Source: Luidia sarsii (lineage: Eukaryota > Echinodermata > Asteroidea > Paxillosida > Luidiidae). From it: DNA of 64,000 nucleotides. The stretch spans positions 27,225,370 through 27,289,369 of the forward strand of contig OX465102.1 in the NCBI GenBank assembly GCA_949987565.1. The letters are read 5' to 3'. The position numbers and the translations under genes are program-made. The notes under the pieces are model-generated. The model ran no database searches. It saw only the letters and a list, made by a program, of their open reading frames with translations, and had not been told where the DNA came from. Below are positions 12,660 through 23,419 of this stretch, piece by piece; positions within the stretch are counted from its first letter, which is position 1; every line of letters starts with the position of its first letter.

Positions 12660-14072
12660 TGTCAACTCTTCGACAATATTATTTCGACCTTTACACGCGT
12701 ATAACAGTGATTAGCAGACCCAACAGACATCGATAGATATGGCAAAACTACATCCTATAATAGGCCGTCCGAAAACAAATCAAATCTGCAAAAAAGCCTC
12801 CTCGGAGCCTACATGTTTGGATTGTAAGATACAGTAAATGTAGGCCTACTACTTCTATAAAATTGATTAACCACATTCAGCGTACATGTATCATATCTGG
12901 AAAGGTACCATCTTCTTAATCAGCAGTAAATGTGGGGAAAAGTCAGTCCATACAATGATTATGCAGTTCAGCTCTTCAATGCTGCCTATAAAGTCGGCTA
13001 TTCAAGATACAAGGTATATTTACACTCTTAGTATTATCATAAGCATTAAAAGCACCACACCGCGTGGTACATGAGGAAAACAGGAGAAGTCCTCTAAAGG
13101 CCACTGTACAGAGTTATTGCACGTGTCGGGAATTTCCCCCAGCACGCAATAATAGGCGTGCTGGCGCTAGCCACGATGGAAAAAAACATGTTTGGGGTAT
13201 AGAACAAAAACGACGCAAATTTATCCATATTTTATGGAGAGGGGGTTATCAGATATTCCAAATTAATTTTATTTGGCTGGGAGTGAGTATCTGCAAGGGA
13301 GCGAAGCAACCGAGGGGGAGAATGTTGGAGGTGTTCCCCCAACGACGGAGAGCTTTTTCATTTTGGGATTAGAAATCGTCCATTTTGATAAACATACCGG
13401 CTACAATAAAAAAAAAAAATCCAAAATTCTCATCTATCATACTTATTGAAAATCGTCCTGTAATACATCAATTTGAGAAGTTTTTGCCTTTGTTTTTGTT
13501 CTTATCCTTTTTTCCCGGGAGACCTGAGAAAATCATTGCTCGCGATCGGCGGTTGAGGTTGAAATTAGGTTGCTGGGCCGTGAGACTAAGGTGTTATAGT
13601 TTATAAATGGCACGGTCCTTTCGAAATCGTTGTACGTGCGAAGATCTGCCAAACACGGCAAAGACTTTTGGAAACTCCACGTACATTAGGCTAAATTCAG
13701 TAAAATTAATGGTATCTTTATCAGCAGAAGAGATTCCGATGAGTCACTTAGAATTGTCCACAGGTTCCCAGTTTGATCACGAAACAAAAGGGTACTTACC
13801 CCTAGCGATTTTTCGTGGGATGAGCTTTCTCTATAGCGAATGGACTCAACCTCACAGTGGCGGGGGTTGTCAAACGGAACCCATTGCAAATTTCAGTCTG
13901 CTGGTGTGACTGACTAACGAGTTAACAAAACACCCCGTAACAAAAGCGGACGGTAACTGGGTTGCCCACTCTGCCGGTTATAACGAACGATGTCCTGAAA
14001 GTGCCATATTACACTAAGTATAATACCCCAGAACATTTCACTCGTGATGACGACACCTTCATTTTCGTATGT
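12660..14072 (+). repeat. Satellite unit 4
   Basis: Open frame 13607-13909 has the same frame-shifted middle as unit 2, but the upstream marks (cggttgag, gccgtgag, ccccagaaca) match unit 1. Introduces ccaaattaattttattt in place of ccaagttttgtattt. Confidence 0.85.
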
Positions 14073-15491
14073 TGTCAACTCTTCGACAATATTATTTCGA
14101 CCTTTACACGCGTATAACAGTAATGAGCAGACCCAACAGACATCGATAGATATGGCAAAACTACATCCTATAATAGGCCGTCCGAAAACAAATCAAATCT
14201 GCAAAAAAGCCTCCTCGAAGCCTATTCATGTTTGGTTTTTAAGATACAGTAAATGTAGGCCTACTACTTCTATAAAATTGATTTACCACATTCAGCGTAC
14301 ATGTATCATATCTGGAAAGGTACCATCTTCTTAATCAGCAGTAAATGTGGGGAAAAGTCAGTCCATACAATGATTATGCAGTTCAGCTCTTCAATGCTGC
14401 CTATAAAGTCGGCTATTCAAGATACAAGGTATATTTACACTCTTAGTATTATCATAAGCATTAAAAGCACCACACCGCGTGGTACATGATGAAAACAGGA
14501 GAAGTCCTCTAAAGGCCACTGTACAGAGTTGTTGCACGTGTCGGGAATTTCCCCCAGCACGCAATAATAGGCGTGCTGGCGCTAGCCACGATGGAAAAAA
14601 AAACATGTTTGTAATATAGAACAAAAACGACGCAAATTTATCCATATTTTATGGAGAGGGGGTTATCAGATATTCCAAATTAATTTTATTTGGCTGGGAG
14701 TGAGTATCTGCAAGGGAGCGAAGCAACCGAGGGGGAGAGTGTGGGAGGTGTTCCCCCAACGACGGAGAGTTTTTTTATTTTGGGATTAGAAATCGTCCAA
14801 TTTGATAAACATACCGGCTACAATAAAAAAAAAAATCCATAATTCTCATCTTTTATACTTATTGTAAATCGTCCGGAAATACATCAATTTGAGAAATGTT
14901 CGCCTTTGTTTTTGTTCTTATCCTTTTTTTTCCGGGAGACCTGAGAAAATCATTGCTCGCGATCGGCGGGTGAGGTTGAAATTAGGTTGCTGGGCCATGA
15001 GACTAAGGTGTTATAGTTTATAAATGGCACGGTCCTTTCGAAATCGTTGTACGTGCGAAGATCTGCCAAACACGGCAAAGACTTTAGGAAACTCCACGTA
15101 CATTAGGCTAAATTCAGTAAAATTAATGGTATCTTTATCAGCAGAAGAGATTCTGACGAGTCACTTAGAATTGTCCACAGGTTCCCAGTTTGATCACGAA
15201 ACAACAGTGCATGTACTTACCCCTAGCGATTTTTCGTGGGATGAGCTTTCTCTAGCGAATGGACTCAACCTCACAGTGGCGGGGATTGTCAAACGGAACC
15301 CATTGCAAATTTCAGTTTGCTGGTGTGACTGACTAACGAGTTAACAAAACACCCCGTAACAAAAGCGGACGGTAACTGGGTTGCCCACTTTGCCGGTTAT
15401 AACGAACGATGTCCTGAAAGTGCCATATTACACTAAGTATAATACCCATGAACATTTCACTCGTGATGACGACACCTTCATTTTCGTATGT
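14073..15491 (+). repeat. Satellite unit 5
   Basis: Open frame 15024-15332 is the 102-codon version. Shares agaaatgttc and cgggtgag with unit 2, and ccaaattaattttattt with unit 4. Confidence 0.85.
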
Positions 15492-16151
15492 TGTCAACTC
15501 TTCGACAATATTATTTCGACCTTTACACGCGTATAACAGTAATTAGCAGACCCAACAGACATCGATAGATATAGCAAAACTACATCCTATAATAGGCCGT
15601 CCGAAAACAAATCAAATCTGCAAAAAAGCCTCCTCGAAGCCTATACATGTTTGGTTTTTAAGATACAGTAAATGTAGGCCTACTACTTCTATAAAATTGA
15701 TTTACCACATTCAGCGTACATGTATCATATCTGGAAAGGTACCATCTTCTTAATCAGCAGTAAATGTGGGGAAAAGTCAGTCCATACAATGATTTTGCAG
15801 TTCAGCTTTTCAATGCTGCCTATAAAGTCGGCTATTCAAGATACAAGGTATATTTACACTCTTAGTATTATCATAAGCATTAAAAGCACCACACCGCGTG
15901 GTACATGAGGAAAACAGGAGAAGTCCTCTAAAGGCCACTGTACAGAGTTATTGCACGTGTCGGGAATTTCCCCCAGCACGCAATAATAGGCGTACTGGCG
16001 CTAGCCACGATGAAAAAAAAACATGTTTGTGGTATAGAGCAAAAACGACGCAAATTTATCCATAATTATTAATGAAGAGGGGGTTATCAGATATTCCAAA
16101 TTAATTGTATTTGGCTGGGAGTGAGTATCTGCGAGGGAGCGAAGCAACCGA
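15492..16151 (+). repeat. Satellite unit 6 (partial)
   Basis: Only the first 660 bp of a unit, ending at gaagcaaccga. It lacks the part that would hold the open frame. Confidence 0.85.
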
Positions 16152-16560
16152 ATCTGACAAAACATAATCCAGGTTGTGGTTTGTTTCCGACATCTTCATC
16201 TTCATTAATTAGCCTATATGTCGTCAACTACCCTTCGACAAAAATTGTTCGACCTTTAGGCTACACACGTATAACCGCGATTAAAGGACTCAAAAGAAAT
16301 CAATGTCGATGGCAATACTACATCCTATAATAGGCCATCCCCAAACAAATCTGGCAAAAAAGCTTCATCGAAGCCTACATGTTTGGTTTTTAAGATACAG
16401 GAAAATGTACTACTACTAGTACTAGCTATTCCCGTCATTGATTCACCACATTGCGTATCATAGCTAGAAAGGTACCATCTTCTTAGTCAGTAGTAAAATG
16501 TGAAGTTGATAAAAAAAACTGTTGCAAACTGCTCACTGACTAAAATAACTTGCAGTACAT

Positions 16561-16669
16561 AAATCTCAAAAGTTAGAGGGCCTCACGTTTTGATCCTAGC
16601 AGGACCTTTACCTTTGAGAAAGGTCCTGCTAAGATCGAATCGTCAGTCCCTCTAACTTTTGAGATTTAG
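16561..16669. mobile_element. Foldback element with paired hammerhead-like motifs
   Basis: Palindromic: aaatctcaaaagttagaggg on the left and its complement on the right, enclosing two facing copies of the Penelope-tail motif (16578-16612 minus, 16612-16650 plus). Inserted in a degenerate satellite unit. Confidence 0.7.
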
Positions 16670-17094
16670 TAATAAATGGGGAAAGTCAGTCCATACAATG
16701 ATTTGACAGTTCAGTTTTTCAATGCTACCTATAATGTCGGCTATTCAAGATACACGGTTTAAACTATTATACGCGGTGAATGAGGAAAACACGAGATGTC
16801 ATCTAGATCTGAAGGCCAGTGTATAGTTATTGCGCGTGTCGGGAATTTCCCCCAGCACGCAATACGCCGTTTACGAAATGAAGGCTTTCGCTCGGGCTCA
16901 GGCTTCGTCTCCGTCTCATAAAACATGAACATTCAGGTTGGGGTTTGTTTCCAAATCAAGTTGAAGGTTTGTTGGCTTGATGGGTACAGAGTAACCATCA
17001 ACAAAACTGGGACCAAACGCTGGCTTTAGATGCCTGTGATAAGAATCATAAGCCCGAGCCTAAGCCATCATTTCAAAAACGGCCAAAGTTAACA

Positions 17095-17275
17095 CGTGTC
17101 CTATTCACTCTCTTCCCCCTTCCTTCGTGTACATGTATCTGTTTTGTCCTTGTCACCCTGCCTTTGAGAAAGGTCCTGCTATATAGAATCGAAACGTCAG
17201 GCCCACTAAATTTTAAGATTAAATACATTTCGGTAATTTTAGTCAGTTAGCAGTTTGCAACATTTTTGTATATCA
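17095..17275 (+). mobile_element. Penelope-like element tail, short copy
   Basis: Reads in plus orientation: ctattcactctcttccccc, cttcgtgtacatgtatctg, then the motif ctttgagaaaggtcctgct, gaaacgtcaggcccac, and the gcagtttgcaacatttttg flank. Inserted among degenerate satellite copies. Confidence 0.65.
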
Positions 17276-17961
17276 CTTATGTTATAGTTATACTATTTAG
17301 GTGTGCTGGCCATGGAAAAAAAAAATTGTTTGTGTTACAGAACAAAAACGACGCAATTTATACACTGTAAGCCTAATTCCGGATTTATTTGTCTTGCTGT
17401 TATGTTTGAAATTGTTTGCCGGTGGGGGGTTGTAAGTATAAGATATTCCAAGGTTTTTTTTATATTTTGCTGGGAGTGACTAGTAACTGCGAGTGAGCGA
17501 AGCAACCGAGGTCTGAGAAATTCACTGTAGGGCGGGTGAAAGTGAAACTGGGTTGCAATTAAGGGCGTACGTGAGACTACTAGTACATGTAAAACTAATA
17601 GGTTTGAATTATAAATGGCACGGTCCTTTCGTAATCGTTGGACGTGCGAAGATCTGCCAAACACGACAACACTTTTGAAAACTCCACGTAGGCTAAATGG
17701 CATCTAAAGCAGTTCCCAGAAAGTTCGATAACGAAACAAAAGTGTATAAAACTATAGGCTATACTTACCCCTAGCGGTTCATCGTGGGCCTATGGGATGA
17801 GGAAGCTTTCTCTAACGAATGGCCCAACTTAGCGGTGGTTGTAGAACGTAGCCCGTTGCAAATCTCAGTCTGCTGGTGTGACCAAGGGTCTCTTCCTACC
17901 TCCATGGACTAACTAACGAGGTACAGGTAAACATGTAGTATTTATATACACCCGTGACACG

Positions 17962-17966
17962 GGTGT

Positions 17967-17997
<31 letters not shown>

Positions 17998-18002
17998 GGG
18001 GG
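17962..18002. repeat. (GT)n followed by a 22-G run
   Basis: A GT microsatellite passes directly into 22 consecutive G (17981-18002). Likely unstable, able to form a G-quadruplex, and prone to assembly length errors. Confidence 0.9.
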
Positions 18003-18490
18003 TAATCGAGTTGCCAAACTGGCCGGTTATAATGTACGGTGCCCTGAAAGTGCCATTACACTGCATACAATATTCCCAGAAAAACGCAGTCGTGATGACG
18101 ACAACTTCATTTTCATAAAATAATTATGTCGTCAACTCTTCGACAAAATCATTTTCGACCTTAACATATGTATAACCTGATTAACGGACTCAACAGAAAT
18201 CGATGTCCATGGCAAATCGAGGCATAAATTATATCCTTTAATCAGCAGTAAAGATGGGAAAATTATTTGGCATTTCAGCTCTTCAATGCTATCTCTAATG
18301 TCGGCTATTTAAGATACATGTACATGCACATGACTATTAAAAGCTCCACACCGCGCGGTGTAATAATTTATTTGGAAAAGACGAGATTTCCTATCAAGGC
18401 CACTGTACAAAATTATTGCGCGTATCGGGACTTTCCTCCAGCACGCAATATTAATAATGCGTGCTGGCCATCAATACAAAAAAAAAGTTT

Positions 18491-19590
18491 ACGTTTTTCG
18501 AACAAAACCGACGCAAATTACTCACTTCCGTATCTGTTTTGTTTAGTTTCGTTTTTCTTTGATATGTGGGGATGGGCCGATGGGGGTTATATAGATGGCT
18601 GCAGCCTTTCGAAACCGTTGTAGGCCTACATGCCTATCCTATACATGCAGAGATCTGTCTGAGTGTCCAACTCCAAAAACACCCCACATGTTACTGCGGG
18701 GGGGGGGCAGTCGAAGGCCCCCTCCATAGTTTTTCTTTTAGTGTATGCGACCGCTAAAAAAGTTTTGGTTCTCGCTTTATACATTTTTCCGCTGACGTCT
18801 AGAGCACTTTTTGATACCAAATTAATATTGTGTTCATAATTATCGGATATACTTAATGTACCTATCTGCATGCTGTTACGTGTATGCGCGGTTCATGATC
18901 ACAACTAATTACTGTTGTCATACGTACAATTTAAACTTTCAGACAGTGGCTTGCATTAAATTAATGCACATGAATTGATGTTGCACTCGTTTCGTATGCT
19001 TCTGTATAATTCTGAGAGAAACTAATTAAGTTTTGAAACAATGAAGTACATAAGAAGTAAAAGCAATAGAAACGTACGTGGCAAAGCAATAAGAATAATG
19101 AAAACATGAGGACATGAAAAGTAATGGCTTTTTGTTGTGACGGTGAATTTGAGTTTTAGCTGCATAGGCCTACATAAAATCAGTACATCAGAACTTAATG
19201 ATTTCTGGTAAACCTTATTATCCTAATTTTGACACGTACATTTTCCTTCTATTTTTATACTTTTTACGTTGAGCATAATTAAGTCAGTTGCAACAGTTAA
19301 TTGTGTTAACTTCATGTTGATAATTATATCGCAAACTTGTTGCATCAATATCCATTATGAATAGTTGATGAGCTAATTATCTTTAAAAGATCCATATTTG
19401 ATTGAAATCAATCATGCAATCACATTAAGCAAATGAAAATCTATACATGCACCAGGCGTATACTATCTCAGTACCATTATAGCTGTATAGACATGGACTT
19501 CCTCCATCCGGCCGTGCATGTTGCGTGCTACGGGTTTTCCCAACTTTAACTGCACGCGTAAAATAATGCACACAATCATGTCGGCATATA
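18491..19590. other. Gene-free DNA
   Basis: AT-rich sequence with no recognisable gene. A short run of G occurs at 18697-18705. Confidence 0.4.
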
Positions 19591-19850
19591 TGGACATGTG
19601 CTGTACATGTACACGGCTTACATTGTGTAGGCCCTACTAGTACTATAGTACATGTTTGATTGTAGACACTGTACTGTGTCGGTACTCGGTACAGTACATG
19701 CACTGTACATGTACATAATGAAATTGTGTACATGTACAATAATACATGTATATGAATTAGGTACATGTCGTTGATCTCCATAATAACGAGCAACACGCGG
19801 TGTCCTATCCAGTCTTTATTATGGAGATCAATGTGTACAATTATTGTGCA
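19590..19850. repeat. TACATGTAC-rich region with inverted repeat
   Basis: Many overlapping TGTACATGTA palindromes. Within it an inverted repeat pairs gttgatctccataataa (19769-19785) with ttattatggagatcaa (19815-19831). Confidence 0.55.
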
Positions 19851-19885
19851 CATGTCCTTGACCCACGCCCGGCCGCATAATTTTT

Positions 19886-20010
19886 TTCGTAGGAAGGTTA
19901 GGGGTAATTTTCATGAATTATCATTAAAAGGCGTGTAGAATTGAAAATTACGGCAGAAGAAGATTACGAAACCCCATTTATGATAATTGCCCCTAACCCT
20001 CCTACGAAAT
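19886..20010. mobile_element. MITE-like inverted repeat
   Basis: Arms tttcgtaggaaggttagggg and cccctaaccctcctacgaaa face each other around about 85 bp, so this is a 125-bp miniature TIR element. Confidence 0.6.
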
Positions 20011-20040
20011 AAAATACGCCGCCCGGCCGGCGCGGCCAGA

Positions 20041-20060
20041 TGACGTCATGCATAAATAAA
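20041..20060. promoter_or_regulatory. CRE palindrome beside TATA-like AT box
   Basis: TGACGTCA (20041-20048) lies just before cataaataaa in a GC-rich patch. It is about 1.9 kb upstream of the candidate first GH3 exon. Motif match only; promoter function is a guess. Confidence 0.25.
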
Positions 20061-20135
20061 CCTCGGGCCCATGCCACCAACACCGTGTATGTGTGTGTGG
20101 CTGTGGTCGTCATGATCGGTTGATGCCGTACAACT

Positions 20136-20345
20136 ACTACGTACTACTACTTCTACTACTACTACTAGTACTAGTACTACTAGTACTACTACTACTACTA
20201 GTACTACTACTATACTACCATTGCCGTACCATTAGGTAGTAGTACTACTGTACTAAGTACTAGATACTGTACTACTAGTACTAGTACTTTTGTTAGTAGT
20301 ACTACTGTACTAGTATTAGTAAGTAGTATTACTTAGTACTTAGTA
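20136..20345. repeat. TAC/AGT microsatellite
   Basis: Imperfect (TAC)n and (TAGTAC)n mixture, continued in weaker form at 20625-20780 and again near 59390-59420 and 59690-59730. Confidence 0.85.
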
Positions 20346-20519
20346 ATAGTAATACTGTACACATACTGACAAAGTAGAACTACATGTAGAAGCACTAGAA
20401 ATCATCTGTCATCAAATTATGGGCTTCTTAGTGGTCGCCGCCAAAGGTACATGTAACACCGAATGCATGTCATCAGCGTTTTGCATTTTGTACCGTAGAC
20501 CCGTTCCGATAGTATGTGA

Positions 20520-20635
20520 TACCATGGAGGAATCAGTAGAGATTCCTCCATGGTGATACTCATACCATGGAGGTAGGAAGTAGGAACCCTAACCCTAACC
20601 CTAACCCTCTCTTCCGACCTCCATGCTCATACTCA
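20520..20635. repeat. Foldback with internal telomere-type CCCTAA repeats
   Basis: ataccatggaggaatc and gattcctccatggtgat form a hairpin (20520-20555). A further ccatggaggtaggaag faces cttccgacctccatg across four CCCTAA-phase repeats (20587-20609). The vertebrate/echinoderm-type telomere unit is TTAGGG. Confidence 0.7.
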
Positions 20636-20779
20636 TACTACTACATACTAGTATTACTTATTACTATTAGTACTACTATTAGTACTAAGTGCTAGTGATA
20701 GTGTCACTGTCAGTGCATTGTGATCTAGGCCTAGTAATACTATTACTTATTGGTATTATTAATGATACTGCTAGTAATT

Positions 20780-21957
20780 AGTATCCTCCAGTAACCGGTT
20801 TTCGACGATATAAGGACTTTTCTTCAAACTGAACAATGTGGACGAAAGTATCACACTAAAAAGAGGTCCCAGTCACTTTGTCCACACCACAGACTAGTAT
20901 TAGAATAATCATAGAGAAGGTTGATCAAGCCTGTCACTTCCGTAAGATTACCAGGTTTTGTTGACGTCCGCGGCGCACCGCGCAGTAAGCATCGTCACCT
21001 GTTTTCGTCGGTGGTGTTTAGTAAGGTGTCCCAGTGCAGCCAAACGCAAAGTAAATTCTTAAAATAACTCAAAATGCTGTGTGGCACTGTAAAATTCTTC
21101 CCTGTATGTTTTTTTGTGTTCATCTTTGTTTTTGTTTTTCCACACTGCTTCTAAAACTTTCCTCAAATCATTCATAATTTATGCTTAAAACGTATTGGTC
21201 TTGTTGATGTCTTCTTTTGTGACGTTTAAAAAAAAAATCCACAATCCTCTTTCTCGCTGCTTCTTCAGTTATGACCTTTCCCAATGTCACTCCAGAGACA
21301 CATTTCCTCCTTCTTGGTACTTTCTCTAGCTGCCCTTTTATTTTTTTTATTTTTTTAAAAAGCCAATTGGGCCATGTTACTTTTTGTCTTTAAATAATAA
21401 TAAAAAAAAATATTTAAAAAATTATATAAGCGAGACGCTCTATAGAAGCCTCCATAGTTTTTACCCAGAACGGACTGCCTCAAGTTGCGTGATATATATT
21501 TTTTCTACGGATGTTTGGGTTTGTTATGGTAAACTCAGATTTTTTTTAGGACCAACAAACAATAAAGAAAACTGGAGCTTCGAAGCAACTGCCAATTTTG
21601 TACCTAGGAAAATAGACCCCTAAAGAGCAACTTTTTGAATAACACGAGTCATGGCCTACTGGAAAAGCCTTAAATTTCCACATTTTCGGTGACGGACAAG
21701 AGCAGGAAACCAACTGTAAGATACGAAGTCTGAGATCGTTATACGGAGTTGTTTTCATAGTGCGATGTGAGTTAGAAGGCTAAGCGTCGAAAACGTGTAC
21801 CGTCGAAAACGGGGGTTCCCACGATAATAGTAGTAGTACAAGTGAGTAATCTCCACGGTTGAAAACACCTCAAAGGAATGACCATGTCATGTGGTACTAG
21901 TACTACTACATCATTTGATAATGATTAAAAAAGCTTCCTTGCTCTACAGTTTATGGT
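20780..21957. other. Gene-free DNA upstream of GH3
   Basis: No coding exon recognised. Several T-runs and A-runs. The upstream promoter of the GH3 gene may lie in or to the left of this stretch, but no motif stands out. Confidence 0.35.
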
Positions 21958-22191
21958 ATGGCATACTCACGAAGGGGACCGAGGATCTGGGCCCTGTTTG
22001 TGGGTCTAGTATTATTTGTCCCGGTGGGCCCATCTGTTACTGTTACAAAGTTGCTTTTGGAGTTAATTACCCGGGGCCAGGATGTACGGCAAGATTGCAA
22101 AACAGCTCCGGCCACCCTAGTTCAAGCATGGTCCAACCTCCATGAGTCTATGGATGGTCAAAGTAATTTGGACCTTTACAATGCAATCTAA
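21958..22191 (+). CDS. Candidate first exon of GH3 gene, or orphan 77-codon ORF
   Basis: An ATG at 21958 opens a 77-codon frame starting MAYSRRGPRIWALFVGLVLF: basic residues then a hydrophobic stretch, as in a signal anchor. The first large GH3 exon begins at 23420 one base into a codon. A GT after the first base of codon 16 (22004-22005) would join in the correct phase and produce a continuous hydrophobic segment from IWALFV into the GAVAVLSTLAVA of the next exon. Animal GH3 proteins usually start with such a segment. The donor (ggGTCTAG) is weak and other phase-1 donors exist downstream, so this is a hypothesis; the ORF could equally be non-coding. Confidence 0.3.
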   Translation: MAYSRRGPRIWALFVGLVLFVPVGPSVTVTKLLLELITRGQDVRQDCKTAPATLVQAWSNLHESMDGQSNLDLYNAI

Positions 22192-22254
22192 GTCTTACAT
22201 CATGTCTCACCAAGTGAGCACTTGAGATAGTTTCATGGCTGTTTTCAGGGTAAA

Positions 22255-22470
22255 ATCTGGGGATTTTATTCAGGGGTAGTCGAAAAACCAAGGCATTAGT
22301 GGAGGACTTTTAAACTATTATGTAAACTTGTAAAAGATCCTGGACCCCTAGAGTCGCCCAAACCCCTACTATAAGATTTTTAAAAAGAGCAACTAGTAAG
22401 GTCCAACTCCGAGTTACTCGGACTACTCTCACCCCTGGGCCCTGGGCATTCCGGGCCCAAAATGTTTTCA
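22255..22470. mobile_element. Partial copy of the 57.9-kb TIR element
   Basis: gggtaaaatctggggatttt near 22247 and ccaactccgagttactcgg near 22404 match blocks of the TIR element at 57855-58485 (aaatctggggatttcgg; ccaagttactcggactag). Confidence 0.45.
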
Positions 22471-22889
22471 TAAAGCTGCTTAATCACAAAAATTGGCTTC
22501 AGCATCAAAGGTGTTTCTTGGTCAAACCATGGTCAAACATCATTGTAAACAGTAGGCTATTTTCTTGTTTTGCCCATTGCTTTCAAATTGAACTTGGCTA
22601 CCATTTGCTCAGCCTGCCACACAAGTACATGTTTTGTTGGCATTTGGCAACTTCAATTTGACAGAGAGAGGCTTTCTGTGTTTGACCAAGTTTTTTTTTG
22701 TGCTGACGAAGCTCTGTGATATTGGCCCTCAGCTTGAATGTGATCACTTCCCTTCACCTGTCCCTTAGTCTGGTCGACTGTTGGGGCACCACTAGAACCC
22801 TGTTAGTGTTAACCACCTTTCTCCAACCCTCTGTGTTCTCATACGGTAGATGTAACATGATGTTTTTGTCAAGGAGAATGTAGACCTAA

Positions 22890-23111
22890 TTCAATGAGGG
22901 TTTGCCCTGCTCGACATGATAAATACTGAGTGCTCTGTCATGTCTGTGCTTTGCCCGATGCCTGATGAAAACAAATTCAGGCGGATTCGAGCAGGAGTCA
23001 CGGGTTCGAATCCTGCCTGAGCTCCCTAAAAAAAAATATTTCATCAGGCAACAGGCAAAGAACTGAGCACTCAGTGTTTATCACTTCGAGCAGGGCAAAC
23101 CCTCATTGAAT
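22890..23111. mobile_element. MITE with long TIRs and a tRNA-like B box
   Basis: Left arm runs from ttcaatgagggtttgccctg and the right arm ends with cagggcaaaccctcattgaa; the arms are about 80 bp with small differences. Between them lies cgggttcgaatcctgc (23001-23016), a good match to the pol III B box GGTTCGANTCC. No complete tRNA cloverleaf or A box was found. Related ends occur at 25476-25500, 32650-32710 and 47590-47665. Confidence 0.6.
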
Positions 23112-23419
23112 AACCTCGAGATCTGCTCTCTGCTTTCTGAAGGAGGTTTGACTGAAACTTAGCCCTAGAGGTCCACTCTGTGATCGTGTCCTCCCATCTC
23201 TTTTTCTGTCTGCCGTTTCTTCTCCCTCCTAGCTCAGTGCCCTGCAGGGTAGTCTTCTTAAGTCCTTTTGATTGTGTGACATGCCCGTACCACGTCAATT
23301 GACACTTTGTCAATGGTTAGTAGATCTTCATAGGGGCCAATAGCTCCATTATTCATTCCCCACTCACTCCCCACTGCTCCTTCTCCTCACTGCACTTCTG
23401 CGCCCCTCCTTCCTACCAG

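Larger units (their letters stand above)
8401..16151 (+). repeat. Tandem array of about 1.42-kb satellite units
   Basis: Using tgtcaactcttcgacaat as a landmark, units start at 8401, 9820, 11243, 12660, 14073 and 15492. Spacings are 1419, 1423, 1417, 1413 and 1419 bp. Units are nearly identical. Each carries a hairpin (ccagcacgc, 8-nt loop, gcgtgctgg), a short A-run of variable length, and a reading frame of about 100 codons starting just after a TATAAA. The array ends at about 16151, where sequence after gaagcaaccga departs. It is a large-unit satellite; whether it came from a transposon is not settled. Confidence 0.92.
16152..18490 (+). repeat. Diverged, broken satellite copies
   Basis: Landmarks recur in order but with many substitutions and indels: tcgtcaactacccttcgac (16208), cccagcacgcaat (16855), gtgtgctggccatgg (17300), the ORF start region atggcacggtcctttcg (17614), gtcgtcaactcttcgac (18128), and a longer hairpin with ccagcacgc near 18437. 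The reading frame is destroyed. These look like older units flanking the homogeneous core. Confidence 0.75.

Noticed and set aside
22983..23026. tRNA gene
   Set aside because: A B box is present but no acceptor stem, D arm or A box, and it is inside an inverted-repeat element.
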